DNA from: an uncultured Clostridia bacterium
GTDB lineage: Bacteria; Bacillota_A; Clostridia; TANB77; CAG-508
Length of the DNA stretch: 20,609 bases
NCBI GenBank assembly: GCA_944392525.1
Contig: CALXXB010000027.1
Coordinates: 1 to 20,609, forward strand
Direction: 5' to 3'
Shown here piece after piece: positions 7,638-16,520 of the stretch (position 1 is the stretch's first letter; each line of letters begins with the position of its first letter). The notes under the pieces are model-generated. The model had not been told where the DNA came from. It searched no databases and saw only the letters and a list, made by a program, of their open reading frames with translations. The translations under genes were made by a program, and so were the position numbers.

Positions 7638-8516
7638 ATGTCTTTTTCTTCAGAAGTAAAACAAGAGCTAAATAAAAATAGTAATTTAGCAAACAAGAAA
7701 ATTGTAAAAAATGAGCTAATAGGATATTTGATTTCAAGAAATATAGAAATAGGAGAAAGAAATCAAATAAAGTTTTCAACAGAAAGTGATTACAATATTA
7801 ATAGGTTTTCTAAATTACTTTCAAATTTAGATATTAACCATAATATAGAAATAATTGGTAAAAACTTTGTAATAACATTAAAGAAAAAAGATATTAACAA
7901 TTTGGTTGATATAAAAAATAATTTAATTTATCTAAAAGATGGATATATAAAAAATCTAAAGGATGAAGGACTAAGAGCAATAATAAGAGGAGTGTTTATG
8001 GGGTCAGGTTCTATAAATGATCCTAATAAAAAATATCATTTAGAAATTAGTTTTAATGCGGAAGAAAATTTAAATGATGTCATTTCTATATTAAATATAT
8101 TAGACATAAATACAAAGAAAATGATAATTGAACATAAGAAATCGTTATACATAAAAGAAGGAGAAGAAATATCAAAATTTTTAGCTTTAATTGGAGCGGC
8201 AAAAGCAGTCATGAAATTTGAAGAAATACGTATACAAAAAGAGATGAGAGGAAAAGTAAATAGAATAGTAAATTGCGAAACAGCTAACCTAAATAAAACA
8301 ATAAATGCTTCAATAGAACAAATAGCAGCGATAAGGAAATTAAAGGAAAATGGAAAATTTAATAACTTAAGTGAAAATTTAAAAGAAATTGCAAACTTAA
8401 GATTAGAAAATCCAGATATGTCACTTGTTGATTTGGGAAAGAAATTAGACAAACCACTTGGAAAATCAGGGGTGAATTATAGACTAAAAAAGATAATGGA
8501 GATAGCAAATGAATAA
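7638..8516 (+). CDS. whiA: WhiA, DNA-binding regulator of cell division (DUF199)
   Basis: WhiA proteins occur throughout Gram-positive bacteria and affect cell division and chromosome segregation; in actinomycetes they act as transcription factors for sporulation. The 292 residues begin with the typical MSFSSEVKQELNK. A LAGLIDADG-like core follows, including RGVFMGSGSINDPNKKYHLE (117-136). The C-terminal helix-turn-helix has NRIVNCETANLNKT and the closing signature LGKSGVNYRLKKI. It is somewhat shorter than the 316-residue Bacillus protein. An AAAAGGAGAG site lies upstream. Its last eight bases overlap the start of hemW, which suggests translational coupling. Typical neighbours such as rapZ and yvcK are not present here. 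Confidence 0.95.
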   Translation: MSFSSEVKQELNKNSNLANKKIVKNELIGYLISRNIEIGERNQIKFSTESDYNINRFSKLLSNLDINHNIEIIGKNFVITLKKKDINNLVDIKNNLIYLKDGYIKNLKDEGLRAIIRGVFMGSGSINDPNKKYHLEISFNAEENLNDVISILNILDINTKKMIIEHKKSLYIKEGEEISKFLALIGAAKAVMKFEEIRIQKEMRGKVNRIVNCETANLNKTINASIEQIAAIRKLKENGKFNNLSENLKEIANLRLENPDMSLVDLGKKLDKPLGKSGVNYRLKKIMEIANE

Positions 8517-9657
8517 TAACTTTGGAATATATATACATATACCTTTCTGTAAAAGAAAATGTAGCTATTGTGATTTTATTTCTTTTTCTAATAAAGATAG
8601 TTTAATAGAAGGTTATGTAGAAGCTTTAAAAAAGGAAATAGAAGATTTTGATTTTTCAAAATGCAATGTTACTACAATTTATTTGGGAGGAGGTACTCCT
8701 TCTTATATTAAAGAAGAATATATAAAAGAAATATTAGAATTATTAAAAGAAAAATTAATTAATAATAAAGTTTATTGGAAGGATATAGAAATTACAATTG
8801 AAGTAAATCCAGGAACTGTAACTAAAGAAAAATTAGAAACATATAAAGAAGCGGGGGTAAATAGATTAAGTATAGGACTTCAAAGTACAAATAATTCTTT
8901 ATTAAAACAAATTGGAAGAATTCATAAGTTTGAAGATTTTTTGGACACGTATAATTTAGCAAAAGAAGTAGGGTTTGATAATATTAATGTGGATTTAATG
9001 ATAGCACTTCCAAACCAGAGTATTGAAGATATAAAGGAAAGCTTAGAAAAGGTAGTGAACCTAAATCCTAACCATATTAGTGTATATTCATTAATAGTAG
9101 AAGAAGGAACTTTACTTGAAAAGCAAATAGATGAAGGAAAAATGCAACTTCCTTCTGATGAAGAAGAAAGAAGAATGTATTGGTATGTCAAAAATTTCTT
9201 AGAATTACATGGATATAATCATTATGAAATTTCTAATTTTTCTAAGAAAGGAAAAGAATCAAAACATAACTTAAATTGTTGGAATCAAGAAGAATATATT
9301 GGTTTTGGATTAGCAGCACATTCATATATAGATGGAATTAGATTTTGCAATACATCTAACTTAGAAGAATATATAGATAATATTAAAAATAATAGTCTAG
9401 ATAAAAATAGAGAAATAGAAGAAAGACAGGAAAAAGAAGATAAAGAAAAAGAATTTATGATGTTGGGATTTAGAAAAATAGAAGGTGTAGATATTTCTAA
9501 ATTTAAAGAAAAATACCAAGAAAATCCCTTATATTTATTCAGAAAAGAACTTGATAAATTAGTGTCAGAAGGTTTAATTGAAGTAGATTTAAATAGCATA
9601 AGATTAACAAATAAAGGATTAGATTTAGCAAATCTTGTTTTCGAAGAATTTATTTAA
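8509..9657 (+). CDS. hemW: HemW, radical SAM heme chaperone (coproporphyrinogen III oxidase-like)
   Basis: A 382-residue radical SAM protein of the HemW branch of the HemN family, thought to hand heme to respiratory or other heme proteins rather than to oxidise coproporphyrinogen. The iron-sulfur motif is C14-x3-C18-x2-C21 within IPFCKRKCSYCDF, and GGGTPS lies at 60-65. Further matches are RLSIGLQSTNNSLLKQIGR, NVDLMIALPNQ and HYEISNFSKKG, as expected for HemW. The start codon lies inside the end of whiA and its AATGAATAATAAC context; ribosome binding is probably by coupling, as the upstream AATGGAGA is weak. The gene ends six bases before a long inverted repeat. Many Bacillota have hrcA downstream; here recN follows instead. 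Confidence 0.93.
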   Translation: MNNNFGIYIHIPFCKRKCSYCDFISFSNKDSLIEGYVEALKKEIEDFDFSKCNVTTIYLGGGTPSYIKEEYIKEILELLKEKLINNKVYWKDIEITIEVNPGTVTKEKLETYKEAGVNRLSIGLQSTNNSLLKQIGRIHKFEDFLDTYNLAKEVGFDNINVDLMIALPNQSIEDIKESLEKVVNLNPNHISVYSLIVEEGTLLEKQIDEGKMQLPSDEEERRMYWYVKNFLELHGYNHYEISNFSKKGKESKHNLNCWNQEEYIGFGLAAHSYIDGIRFCNTSNLEEYIDNIKNNSLDKNREIEERQEKEDKEKEFMMLGFRKIEGVDISKFKEKYQENPLYLFRKELDKLVSEGLIEVDLNSIRLTNKGLDLANLVFEEFI

Positions 9658-9662
9658 AAAAG

Positions 9663-9729
9663 AAAAAATGTTCGTAAAAACTATTGACAATTTTTAAAAT
9701 TGAAGATAGAATAAAGACGAACATTTTTT
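9663..9729 (+). terminator. Long-loop terminator after hemW enclosing the recN promoter
   Basis: A perfect 13-bp inverted repeat (9663-9675 with 9717-9729; core ATGTTCGT / ACGAACAT) ends in a T tract and would terminate hemW transcripts. The 41-base loop contains a second small hairpin, CAATTTT-T-AAAATTG (9688-9702), and a full promoter for recN. Because recN transcription would begin within the right arm, its own mRNA cannot form the stem. Confidence 0.7.
9684..9712 (+). promoter_or_regulatory. Predicted sigma-A promoter of recN
   Basis: Consensus -35 TTGACA (9684-9689), 17-base spacer, -10 TAGAAT (9707-9712); transcription start near 9719. This is among the best promoter matches in the window. 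No intact LexA box (CGAAC-N4-GTTCG) overlaps it, although single CGAACA half-sites lie on each side within the inverted repeat. Confidence 0.75.
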
Positions 9730-9747
9730 TGAGTTGGAGGAATTAAA

Positions 9748-11376
9748 ATGATATCTACTTTACATATAAAAAATATAGGAATAATAGAAGATTTAAATAT
9801 AGATTTAAATAAAGGATTAAACGTACTAACAGGAGAAACAGGTGCTGGAAAAACACTTATTATTGATTCACTTGGGATAATATCAGGTGGAAGATTTTCA
9901 AAAGATATGATAAGAAGAGGAGCGTCTAATTCTTTTGTAGAACTTTGTATGTATGTACCTGAATCAAGTAAAGCAGAAGATGGAAATATAATAGTTTCTA
10001 GAGAAATAACTAGTTCTGGTAAAAATATGTGCAAAATAAATGGTAGAATGGTTACTGTAAATGAATTAAGAGAATTTATGAAAGAATTTATAGAAATACA
10101 TGGACAAAATGATAATCAAAACCTTTTAGATAGTAAAAAACATCTAACATATTTAGACAGTTATTCTGGAGAAAAAATAACTTCTTTAAAAGATGAGTAT
10201 ATAAATTATTATAGTGAGTATAAAAATATCTTAAAAGAATTAAAAGAAAACTTGGGTGATGAAAAAGAAAAACAAAGAAAAATTGATTTGTTACAGTACC
10301 AAATAAATGAAATAGAAGAAGCGAACTTAAAATTAAATGAAGAAGATGAATTAGAAGAACAAAGAAGGGTAATGCAAAATTCAGAAAAAATATCAGACAG
10401 TTTAAATACAGCAAATAATTTAATTGAAGAAAATGGAATAGATAATATTAGTATGGCAATAAGGGCTTTAGAAAAAATAGAAAATATTGATAAAAAATAT
10501 GAAGAAGCTTCAAGTAGTTTGAAAAATATTTATTATGAACTTCAAGAGATTGCAAGAGACATAAGTTCATATAAAGATGATACTTATTTTGATGAAGAAG
10601 AAAGAAATAATATTGAAGAAAGATTAGATTTAATCCATTCTTTAAAGAGAAAATATGGAAATACAATAGAAGAAATCTTACAATATAAAGACGAAATAAA
10701 AGGAGAACTAGAAAAGATAGAAAATTTAGAAGAATATAATATAAAATTAAGAAAGAAAAGAGACGAATTAGAAGAAAAATTAAATTTACTAGCCAAGAAA
10801 ATGCATGAGATAAGAATTACATCTTCAAATAAATTAGTAAGTGATATTAATAAAGAATTAGAAGATTTAGAAATGAAAAATGCTAAAATAAACATTAAAG
10901 TAGATTATGTAGAAGATGATTTCTTTAAAGAAGGAAAAGATATTGTTAAATTCTATATTATAACAAATGTTGGAGAAGATGAAAAAGAACTATCTAAGAT
11001 AGCATCAGGTGGAGAAATGTCTAGGATAATGCTTGCTATAAAGAAAGTTCTAGCAGAATTTGATAATACAGATGTACTTGTTTTTGATGAAATAGATACA
11101 GGAATTAGTGGAAAAGCAGCAAATAGTGTGGCTAAAAAATTAAAAGCAATTTCTCAAAAACATCAAGTTTTATGTATTTCACATTTGCCAAATATAGCAG
11201 CAATGGCAGATTATAATTATTTTATTAGCAAAAATATTATAGAAGATAGAACAAGAACACAAATAAAATTATTACAAGAAACAGAAGTAATAGAAGAAAT
11301 TGCAAGAATATCTTCAGGAGAAGTAAATGAAGTTACTTTAAAATATGCAAGAGAATTAAGAAATAAAAAAGCCTCA

Positions 11377-11379
<3 letters not shown>
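9748..11379 (+). CDS. recN: DNA repair protein RecN
   Basis: An SMC-like ATPase that gathers and holds DNA ends at double-strand breaks for homologous recombination. The 543 residues show Walker A GETGAGKT (29-36) after the start ISTLHIKNIGIIEDL. Next comes the conserved EIHGQNDNQNLLD, a central coiled coil rich in Glu and Lys (about 140-390), the ABC signature SGGEMSR (from 420) and Walker B VLVFDEIDTGISG (from 443). CISHLPNIAAMAD supplies the switch histidine. Length is close to the usual 550-570. A GGAGG site precedes the ATG. It has its own promoter and ends at a second long inverted repeat shared with eno. Confidence 0.96.
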
Positions 11380-12704
<1,325 letters not shown>

Positions 12705-12747
12705 AGAAAATAATAAAATGAAATAAGACAAATATTATATTATTCAA

Positions 12748-12782
12748 AAAATAGCCTTAAGTATAAACTTTAAGGCTATTTT
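12748..12782. terminator. Bidirectional terminator between eno and the VWA gene
   Basis: A 13-bp stem (12748-12760 with 12770-12782; core ATAGCCTTAA / TTAAGGCTAT) with a short A-rich loop. T-rich bases flank both sides; the run is better on the - strand (six T) than on the + strand. It serves two convergent genes. Confidence 0.88.
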
Positions 12783-12793
12783 AATTATTTATC

Positions 12794-14161
12794 TTATTTA
12801 ATATTTTTATAAGTATTTAATTTTACTAATGAGAATGTAAATAATCCAACTGCTACAATACCTAATGTAACTAATATAGTTGTTAATCCTGCTTTAGGCA
12901 ATTCTGCAGGTGGTTCTGTAAGTCTTAATACAGGTGTTACATCAGAAGATTCTTCATGGTTTTCTCCATTAAAATCATTATAAGTAATATCTACTTTTTC
13001 ATTTGTATCTAATAATTTACCTACAATACTACTATCGAAATCTTTTTTTAATTTTAATGTGTATTGAACTATTGCTGTTTCACCACTTGCAAGTTCTGGA
13101 ATTGTCCAAGTGATTGAATTGTCAGTAGTATTAACTTCAGCTGATATTTCTCCAATGTTTGCATCTGATACATAAGCAAATTCAAAATTATCTATAATTT
13201 CTTGAGGGAAGTAATCTTTTATTACTATATTTGTATAAGATTGTGAAATTGGTAATAATGAATTATATATATCATTCGTTATAGTTGTTTCTACTTGATC
13301 ATCTGTAACATAGTAAAAGTTTCCTACCGTTGGACTTTCTTCAGTTCCAAATATTTCAGTAATAATTTGACCATTTGTTTTAGTATTTCCAAAAGGTACA
13401 TCATCTTCATTATTTATTCCTGTAAGCATTGTTATCATTCTAATACCCTGAGAATCTAATTCTTGTAATTTTGATTTTGTAGCATTTATTGTATCATCTG
13501 AATAATATGGATTATTGTGACCTAATGAAATGTTTGGTACACCATCTGTTAAAACAATCATATATTTATTATTATCTTCTTCAGTAAATTGCTCACTAGC
13601 TAAAGTGATACCAGCATCTAAGTCTGTTCTTGGACCATTTGCTTCTATATTATCGATTGCAGAACTTAATGCAGATGAATCTGTACTTAAGTCTGATACA
13701 ATATTAGCATCTTCAAGTGTTGCTTCTTGTGATATATCTGTACTATTTGAAGGATTATAGTAACTAGAGAAACTAACAATTCCTATTTTTAAGTCATCAT
13801 TATTTTCTAATAAACTAGAAACTAAAGTTTTAGCAGATTCAAATATTAAATCTTTTCTAGTAGTTGTTTTAGCTTCATCAACTGTTTCGTTCATACTATT
13901 TGAATTGTCAAGGACTAACATAAGTTCTCCTGTTGGTTTTGCTTCAGCTTCATTATTAACTACTTGTAATTGAATAGTAACTTCTTTATTTGTTAAATCT
14001 TTTTCAATTAATTTTTTCTCGAAATAAGCGTTGTCACCAAGTTCTATTGTACAAACAGGTTCTTCTACAACTTCCATTTGAACTGTACTGTATGAAGCCA
14101 TAGAAATATTTGCAATCAAAATTAATATCAAAAATAGTACTATAAAAATTGTTTTCTTCAT
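12794..14161 (-). CDS. Secreted, sortase-anchored von Willebrand factor A domain protein
   Basis: A 455-residue surface protein when started at the ATG at 14161, which has an AAGGAGAGG site 8 bases upstream; an ATG 36 bases further upstream lacks one. A signal peptide (1-22) ends S-x-A before SYSTVQ. The VWA domain (about 77-300) has the metal-site motif D85-x-S87-x-S89, the Thr of RTDLDAG (179) and TDG (205-207), so it should bind a divalent metal and a protein ligand. Next is a beta-rich domain (about 305-415) with NIVIKDYFPQEIIDNF, like DUF11 or isopeptide-type repeats of pilins and adhesins. The end is a sorting signal: LPKAG (421-425), a hydrophobic helix and the tail NTYKNIK. LPKAG departs from LPXTG, so the matching sortase may be a special class; none is encoded here. 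A role in adhesion or as a pilus-tip protein is inference. Confidence 0.9.
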   Translation of the reverse strand: MKKTIFIVLFLILILIANISMASYSTVQMEVVEEPVCTIELGDNAYFEKKLIEKDLTNKEVTIQLQVVNNEAEAKPTGELMLVLDNSNSMNETVDEAKTTTRKDLIFESAKTLVSSLLENNDDLKIGIVSFSSYYNPSNSTDISQEATLEDANIVSDLSTDSSALSSAIDNIEANGPRTDLDAGITLASEQFTEEDNNKYMIVLTDGVPNISLGHNNPYYSDDTINATKSKLQELDSQGIRMITMLTGINNEDDVPFGNTKTNGQIITEIFGTEESPTVGNFYYVTDDQVETTITNDIYNSLLPISQSYTNIVIKDYFPQEIIDNFEFAYVSDANIGEISAEVNTTDNSITWTIPELASGETAIVQYTLKLKKDFDSSIVGKLLDTNEKVDITYNDFNGENHEESSDVTPVLRLTEPPAELPKAGLTTILVTLGIVAVGLFTFSLVKLNTYKNIK

Positions 14162-14202
14162 ATAAAATCCTCTCCTTAATATATTATTTACATACACTAT
14201 TT

Positions 14203-14230
14203 ATTTTATCACAAATAAAAAAATAAACAA
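14203..14230 (-). promoter_or_regulatory. Predicted promoter of the VWA gene
   Basis: On the - strand, -35 TTGTTT (14230-14225) and -10 TAAAAT (14208-14203) are 16 bases apart, with TGA just before the -10 making it extended. Transcription would start near 14196, about 35 bases before the chosen ATG. Confidence 0.6.
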
Positions 14231-14319
14231 GATTTTATAGAAAAATTTTACATTTGTAATAAAATTGTAAAGAAAAAAGAAAAGATACAAAAAAATAAGT
14301 ATAAAAAGATGCAAAATAC

Positions 14320-14348
14320 TTGAATTATTGTAAAATATATGCTAAAAT
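14320..14348 (+). promoter_or_regulatory. Predicted promoter of the pheS-pheT operon
   Basis: TTGAAT (14320-14325), 17-base spacer, TAAAAT (14343-14348), with TGC before the -10 hexamer giving an extended -10. Transcription would begin near 14355, giving a leader of about 310 bases that contains the T-box. Confidence 0.7.
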
Positions 14349-14409
14349 ATAAAAGTGTGATAAATATAAAAACCAATTAAAAAGCAAAGTATATATATTA
14401 TAAAAATGC

Positions 14410-14624
14410 ACAAGAGAAAAATGGTCGTAGGCTGAAAGCCATTTAGCATGAATATATAGAAATTTCACTTTTTAGGTCTTTTCTTGAAATAATAGTAGGG
14501 AAAAGCGGTTGAACCGTTAAAACTTTAATTGAGGTTAGTTAACAATAGAAACTAATAAATTTAGGTGGTACCACGAATGAACAACCATTTCGTCCTAAAA
14601 AGTAGGAACTGAAATGGTTTTTTT
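14410..14624 (+). promoter_or_regulatory. Phenylalanine T-box leader with terminator
   Basis: A T-box riboswitch binds uncharged tRNA and allows transcription to continue when that amino acid is scarce. The base of stem I pairs CAAGAGAAAA (14411-14420) with TTTTCTTG (14479-14486), one base bulged. On its 3' side TTC-A at 14464-14467 is the likely specifier, a Phe codon followed by the usual A. The conserved T-box TTAGGTGGTACCACGA lies at 14561-14576; its TGGT can pair with an ACCA tRNA end, as expected for tRNA-Phe with discriminator A. The terminator pairs AACCATTTC (14583-14591) with GAAATGGTT (14611-14619) and then has a run of seven T. The downstream pheS and pheT genes agree with Phe specificity. 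Confidence 0.92.
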
Positions 14625-14667
14625 GATGAAAAAATTTTAATTAAGATTTTATCAAGGATGTGTTTAT

Positions 14668-15045
14668 ATGTTAAAACAAAGAATAGTAGAAAATTATTTT
14701 GATTCAAAAATTTATAGTAATCAAGAAATAATGCAAAGTATTGAAGAAACTAAAAAAGAATATTCTAAAAAAATAGTAGATGTAGATATTAATTTAAATG
14801 AATTTGGAGTTTATGTAGTTACATACTATTTTAAAAATCAGGACAATATTTTTCAAAAAATATTCATAAAAATAAAACAAGGAAGAAAGAAAAATAAAAC
14901 AGTATTGCTACAAGAAAGAAGCTTAGTACATGAAAAAATGACAAGAGAAGAAAGAAAAAGAGAAAAAATAAGAAAAAGAATGGAAAAATATTCAGGTAAT
15001 AAATATGGGGTATATAAACAAACAAGAACATATAAACCATATTAA
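14668..15045 (+). CDS. Small basic protein of unknown function, first gene of the T-box operon
   Basis: A 125-residue protein that I do not recognise. It has no membrane segment or signal peptide. The first 65 residues look like a small mixed alpha/beta fold (IVDVDINLNEFGVYVVTYYF suggests two beta strands). From about 67 on it is strongly basic, with Lys/Arg-rich helix KMTREERKREKIRKRMEKY (90-108) and an Arg/Tyr tail, which would suit binding to RNA, ribosomes or DNA. The start follows AAGGA at a longish distance of about 10 bases. It sits between the T-box terminator and pheS, so its expression should rise on phenylalanine starvation. Its A-rich codon use is the same as that of its neighbours, so there is no sign of recent transfer. 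Confidence 0.75.
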   Translation: MLKQRIVENYFDSKIYSNQEIMQSIEETKKEYSKKIVDVDINLNEFGVYVVTYYFKNQDNIFQKIFIKIKQGRKKNKTVLLQERSLVHEKMTREERKREKIRKRMEKYSGNKYGVYKQTRTYKPY

Positions 15046-15080
15046 AATATATACATATCAAATAAAAAGGAGAAGAGAAC

Positions 15081-16100
15081 ATGAAAGAAGAAATTGCAAA
15101 AATCAAAGAGAATTCCATAAAAGAGATGGAAAATTGTAAGGATTTAAAAACTCTAGATGAAGTAAGAGTAAAGTATTTAGGAAAGAAAGGAGAATTAACT
15201 GGAGTTTTAAGAGGAATGGGAAAATTAAGCCCAGAAGAAAGACCTGTTATAGGAAGTTTAGTAAATGAAGTTAGAGATGAATTAAATTCTTTATTAGAAG
15301 AGAAAGAAAAAGAATTAAAGAAAGAAGAATTACAAAGAAAATTAGAAACAGAAAACATAGATGTTACAGAACCAAGTAAAAAAATATCTTTAGGTTCACT
15401 TCATCCAATAACACAAATAATAGAAGAAGTAGAAGAAATTTTCTTAGGAATGGGATATGAAATTGCAGATGGACCAGAGGTAGAAAAAGCAACATATAAT
15501 TTTGATAAATTAAATACACCACCAGATCATCCAGCAAGAGATATTCAAGATACTTTCTATATTACTGATGATATAGTATTAAGAAGTCAAACTTCACCTG
15601 TACAAGCAAGAGTAATGGAAACAAAGAAACCACCAATTAAAATTATTTGCCCAGGTGCGGTTTATCGTTCAGATAGTGTAGATGCAACACATTCACCAGT
15701 ATTTCACCAAATAGAAGGTCTTGTTGTAGATAAACATATATCAATGACAGACTTAAAAGGAACATTAGAAATGTTTGCAAAGAAATGTTTAGGAGAAAAT
15801 ACTAAAATACGTTTCAGACCACATCATTTCCCATTTACAGAACCAAGTGCAGAAGCAGATGTTTCATGCTTTGTATGTGGAGGAAAAGGCTGCAAGGTTT
15901 GTAAAGGAGAAGGCTGGATAGAACTTTTAGGATGTGGAATGGTTCATCCAAATGTGTTTAAAAATTGTGGAATAGATCCTGATGAGTATACAGGTTTTGC
16001 ATTTGGATTCGGTGTAGAGAGAATTGCAATGGCAAAATTCGGAATAGAAGATATGAGATTATTATTTGAGAATGATGCAAGATTCTTAAAACAATTTTAG
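15081..16100 (+). CDS. pheS: Phenylalanine--tRNA ligase alpha subunit
   Basis: Catalytic subunit of the (alpha-beta)2 enzyme that charges tRNA-Phe. The 339 residues start with a coiled-coil arm (1-90) including [17 protein letters not shown]. The class II core follows, with [14 protein letters not shown], then [14 protein letters not shown], motif 2 [14 protein letters not shown] and motif 3 [16 protein letters not shown]. The insert [19 protein letters not shown] carries four cysteines, as in many bacterial PheS proteins. Length is normal. An AAAAAGGAG site precedes the ATG. In most bacteria pheT follows directly; here 420 bases, including a small gene, separate the two. Confidence 0.98.
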   Translation: MKEEIAKIKENSIKEMENCKDLKTLDEVRVKYLGKKGELTGVLRGMGKLSPEERPVIGSLVNEVRDELNSLLEEKEKELKKEELQRKLETENIDVTEPSKKISLGSLHPITQIIEEVEEIFLGMGYEIADGPEVEKATYNFDKLNTPPDHPARDIQDTFYITDDIVLRSQTSPVQARVMETKKPPIKIICPGAVYRSDSVDATHSPVFHQIEGLVVDKHISMTDLKGTLEMFAKKCLGENTKIRFRPHHFPFTEPSAEADVSCFVCGGKGCKVCKGEGWIELLGCGMVHPNVFKNCGIDPDEYTGFAFGFGVERIAMAKFGIEDMRLLFENDARFLKQF

Positions 16101-16210
16101 ACTAAAATTAGTCAAGTGAAATTTATTATAAGATAAATTATAAATATAAGTTATAAATAATAGAGGATAAATGGTCAAAAATTTGATATTTATAAAGGAG
16201 TGTTGATAGA

Positions 16211-16498
16211 GTGGGTCTTTTTGATAGAAAGCCAAAAAAAAACAAATTATATTCATTGCAAGAGGCAATGGAGTTTGTAAGTAAAAACGGAGGATATTCA
16301 GTAATTCAAGAACAGGAAGGATATAGAGTAATTCCAGATAATGTTGCAAATCAGCATATTGATAGATATAAAAGCCAAATGAGACAAAGAGATGCTTTTA
16401 CTCGCGGATTACAAACAGGGTATACTCCAACTCAGAACGGAAATAGCGAAAGTTCAAATTATAGACATAGATATGGTTATTATGATGAAGAGAGATAA
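16211..16498 (+). CDS. Small hydrophilic protein between pheS and pheT
   Basis: A 95-residue protein of unknown function. It begins at GTG with an AAAGGAG site 10 bases upstream, and no in-frame ATG offers a better start. The first 55 residues include YSLQEAMEFVSKNGGYSVI and EQEGYRVIPDNV, which look like one helix and a beta hairpin and could be a small compact domain. The rest is rich in Arg, Gln, Asn, Ser and Tyr and is probably disordered. No signal peptide, membrane segment or catalytic motif is seen. pheT starts 22 bases after its stop, so it is almost surely co-transcribed with the synthetase subunits. Confidence 0.72.
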   Translation: MGLFDRKPKKNKLYSLQEAMEFVSKNGGYSVIQEQEGYRVIPDNVANQHIDRYKSQMRQRDAFTRGLQTGYTPTQNGNSESSNYRHRYGYYDEER

Positions 16499-16520
16499 AA
16501 AGAAAGGAAGAAAATAAAAA

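Noticed and set aside
9668..9724. CGAACA half-sites around the recN promoter as an SOS (LexA) operator
   Set aside because: The Gram-positive LexA box needs CGAAC-N4-GTTCG. Here the halves face the other way and lie more than 40 bases apart, and neither is completed by its neighbour. They are better explained as arms of the terminator stem.
14162..14197. Upstream ATG of the VWA gene as the start
   Set aside because: It has no ribosome binding site and would put 12 extra residues in front of a normal signal peptide; the ATG at 14161 has a strong AAGGAGAGG site.
16100..16113. Hairpin GACTA/TAGTC after pheS as a terminator
   Set aside because: The stem is only five bases and no T tract follows; transcription must go on to pheT.
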